Shown: positions 12,238-14,034 of the stretch, piece after piece | Position numbering within the stretch: position 1 is the stretch's first letter | How the letters are laid out: each line of letters begins with the position of its first letter | The notes under the pieces: generated by a model | Told to the model about the DNA's origin: nothing | Seen by the model: only the letters and a program-made list of their open reading frames with translations | Databases searched by the model: none | Assembly (NCBI GenBank): GCA_024689165.1 | Contig: JAILDS010000017.1 | Span: forward strand, 1 to 14,034 | Reading direction: 5' to 3' | DNA length: 14,034 nucleotides | From: Clostridia bacterium | Lineage (GTDB): Bacteria; Bacillota; Clostridia; Oscillospirales; Acutalibacteraceae | Made by a program: the position numbers and the translations under genes

Positions 12238-14034
12238 GCCGTGCCTGACCGTCAGCTCGCTCCATGAAGACGCGCCGACCGTCAGGACCCCGTCCGAAAA
12301 GTCGAACGGCACGTCCTCGCCGTCCGCAGTGACCGCCGCGACGGACTTGATATACGGCAGCGCGATCTTTCCGAAGGCCGGCGCGCCGCCGAAGATCCTG
12401 ATACGCGTCGCGCCGTTTTCGCGCCCGAACTCGCCCCACGCGCAGTCCAGGAACCACGGCGCGCGGAAATCGCCGGGGAGTATCGGGTCGAACCCGACCC
12501 TGCCTCCCGGCATGTCGAACGAAAAGCCCGTGAAGATGGGCAGCAGCGCGAAGGACGCCATCGAGCGGGCGTAGTTGGAGCCGCACTCTATCTCGTTCCA
12601 CGGGTTGCGGTTGTTCCCGCGGTAGCGGTCGCGCACGGCGGTCACGATCGCCATGCCCTCTTCGACCATGCCCTCCGAGATCATCAGCCCGGCCAGCGCG
12701 TACTCGAAGCCGTGCATGGACTCCTGCGCGTACGGGATGGGTATCGCCGGGGCCTTCACGCCCTCCGGGAAGGAGCATATCACCGCGCCGGCTTCGCCGT
12801 TGACGGCGAACAGACGGAAGGTGTTGTAATGCCTGCGCATATCTGGCAGGAAATTGCAGCGGTACAGGCTCTCAAGCGCGGTACGGAGCTGCTTTTTGTC
12901 GAATATCTCCCCGAGCCCGCACACGTTCGCGTGCCACTGCGCGAGGCACTGGTCGATCAGGCAGCCCTGCCCGATCTGGTATTTTATCTCTCCCGATTCC
13001 TCGTTCCAGTAGACCGGCTCCGCGTCCGGGAACGGCTCGAGCAGGCTTTTGTCGGAAACGTCCGTCTTCTGGCAGTACCAGCTGCCGTTCCATAGCTCCG
13101 TGTCGAGAAAAGCCTTTCCCCTGCGGAACAGCTCCCCGTACTCGTCGGCGGCTCCGTCGTCGCCGACGGCGCGCGCCATCTCCGCGCCTGCTTTGAGCGC
13201 GGCGAGGTAAAAGCCCTCGAGCCATGAGGACGGGCCGAACAGCTCCATGTCCAGAGTGTGGTGCTGCCGCCCCTCGAGGACGCCGTCGCAGTCCCTGTCC
13301 CAGCGGTCGGGGTTCTTTTCGCTCCGGGCGTAGTCGAGAGAGCTTTTCACGCTCTTCCACAGCCCCTTGAGCCACCCGTCGTCGCCGCAGAGCTTCCATT
13401 CGCGGTACGTCTTTATCACGCCGCCCATCTGCCCGTCGACGCAGGCGCGGAAGGCGCTTTTCTCCCGCCCGAGCGGCAGCTGCAGGCGGAACGCCATACG
13501 CCCCGTCTCGTCAAGATTGTATCTGAAATCGGTCTCGCGCACGCCCCGCTCCAGCTTCGGGAACAGGAAGCACAGCGCGTAGGCGTAGTTCCACACGTGC
13601 GTGCAGCTGCCCTCGCAGGAGCCGTCGTGCTCCCTGACGCCCTCCCAGCCGTAGAATTCGCCGTTTTCGAGTCTGAGGACGGTCGGGCTTTTGAGCACCG
13701 AGACCGCGCTCGCAAGCGCCTCCGCGGCCGCTTCGGGCAGAGACGACGAAAAGACCGCGCCGCGATACCTTTCCGTGCCCGCGAAGAGCCCGTCCCACCC
13801 GCTCATAGCGTAACGCGCCGTTTCGAGCGAGGAGCCGAACAGCGTCGCGTAATAGTTTTTCCAGGTGACGTCCCTTTCCTCGCCGTCGGGCGTCTTTTCC
13901 GTGTATCTGTTCCAGTAGTTGAAGCAGTTCGGCTTGTTCCACGCTATGACGAAGCGCGCCCTGACGGTCTGACCCGGCGCTGCGCTGAGCTTAATTGCGG
14001 GCGTGCCCGTATCGCGGCAGCCCGGGTCGGGATA
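12229..14034 (-). CDS. GH116 family glycosidase (beta-glucosidase/glucosylceramidase-like), N-terminus outside window
   Basis: The frame is open from the right edge of the window to the TAG at 12229-12231, giving 601 visible residues. The ATG at 13806 is internal, because the upstream part reads FVIAWNKPNCFNYW and NYYATLFGSSLETARYAMSG, both typical of the GH116 N-terminal/catalytic junction. About 200-300 N-terminal residues are missing. The catalytic (alpha/alpha)6 domain carries FYGWEG (nucleophile Glu encoded at 13642-13644), SCTHVWNYAYALCFLFP, DRDCDGVLEGRQHHTLD, and NPWNEIECGSNYARSMASF. The family includes bacterial beta-glucosidases and xylosidases and the human non-lysosomal glucosylceramidase GBA2; specificity here is unknown. 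Where GBA2 has the DQTYD acid/base segment, this protein appears to read HHTLD. It is the most upstream visible gene of the block, 92 bases before the GH36-like gene. Confidence 0.9.
   Translation of the reverse strand, partial: YPDPGCRDTGTPAIKLSAAPGQTVRARFVIAWNKPNCFNYWNRYTEKTPDGEERDVTWKNYYATLFGSSLETARYAMSGWDGLFAGTERYRGAVFSSSLPEAAAEALASAVSVLKSPTVLRLENGEFYGWEGVREHDGSCEGSCTHVWNYAYALCFLFPKLERGVRETDFRYNLDETGRMAFRLQLPLGREKSAFRACVDGQMGGVIKTYREWKLCGDDGWLKGLWKSVKSSLDYARSEKNPDRWDRDCDGVLEGRQHHTLDMELFGPSSWLEGFYLAALKAGAEMARAVGDDGAADEYGELFRRGKAFLDTELWNGSWYCQKTDVSDKSLLEPFPDAEPVYWNEESGEIKYQIGQGCLIDQCLAQWHANVCGLGEIFDKKQLRTALESLYRCNFLPDMRRHYNTFRLFAVNGEAGAVICSFPEGVKAPAIPIPYAQESMHGFEYALAGLMISEGMVEEGMAIVTAVRDRYRGNNRNPWNEIECGSNYARSMASFALLPIFTGFSFDMPGGRVGFDPILPGDFRAPWFLDCAWGEFGRENGATRIRIFGGAPAFGKIALPYIKSVAAVTADGEDVPFDFSDGVLTVGASSWSELTVRHGSR

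Noticed and set aside
13807..14034. ATG at 13806 as the start of the GH116 gene
   Set aside because: The frame continues open to the window edge and encodes family-typical sequence (FVIAWNKPN, NYYATLFGSS), so the gene is truncated by the window rather than starting there.

Overview
The window reads as GC-rich DNA from an uncultured anaerobic Firmicute, most likely a gut or rumen Clostridia lineage. This is inferred from purine-rich Shine-Dalgarno sites, several cytoplasmic glycosidases, short secreted proteins with Lys/Arg-rich signal peptides, and spacers crowded with small repeats. No marker gene allows a firmer placement. No rRNA, tRNA, transposase, phage gene or CRISPR array was seen. All eight genes lie on the minus strand, so the functional order runs from high to low coordinates.

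Catabolic block, 14034 down to 5520. It begins with a GH116 protein (glucosylceramidase/beta-glucosidase family) whose N-terminus lies beyond the window. It is followed by a GH36-like alpha-galactosidase, a GH29 alpha-L-fucosidase and a GH2 LacZ-type beta-galactosidase. None of the three glycosidases with a visible N-terminus has a signal peptide, so they probably act in the cytoplasm on imported oligosaccharides or glycosides. Together they could trim alpha-galactosyl and fucosyl caps, then beta-galactose, then beta-glucose.

Exported phosphoesterases, 5481 down to 2814. A membrane-anchored HAD-superfamily phosphatase starts 38 bases after the LacZ stop codon. It is followed by a secreted calcineurin-type metallophosphoesterase with a C-terminal beta domain and an amphipathic tail.

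Distal part, 2347 down to 1. After a 466-base repeat-filled spacer comes a protein with an N-terminal glutamine-amidotransferase-like domain and a C-terminal (alpha/alpha)6-type domain. The N-terminal 114 residues of an unrecognised secreted protein follow.

The most unusual content is in the spacers. Two different families of tandem 7-base repeats occur: GATAGCN (four arrays) and TGAAGTA (one array). Each carries a stop codon, and the 7-base pitch puts that stop in all three frames. The stop codon of the fucosidase is exactly the first three bases of a TGAAGTA array, and the stop of the GH116 gene lies inside a GATAGCN array. The largest spacer also holds a 25-base perfect inverted repeat around 112 bases, with several further hairpins.
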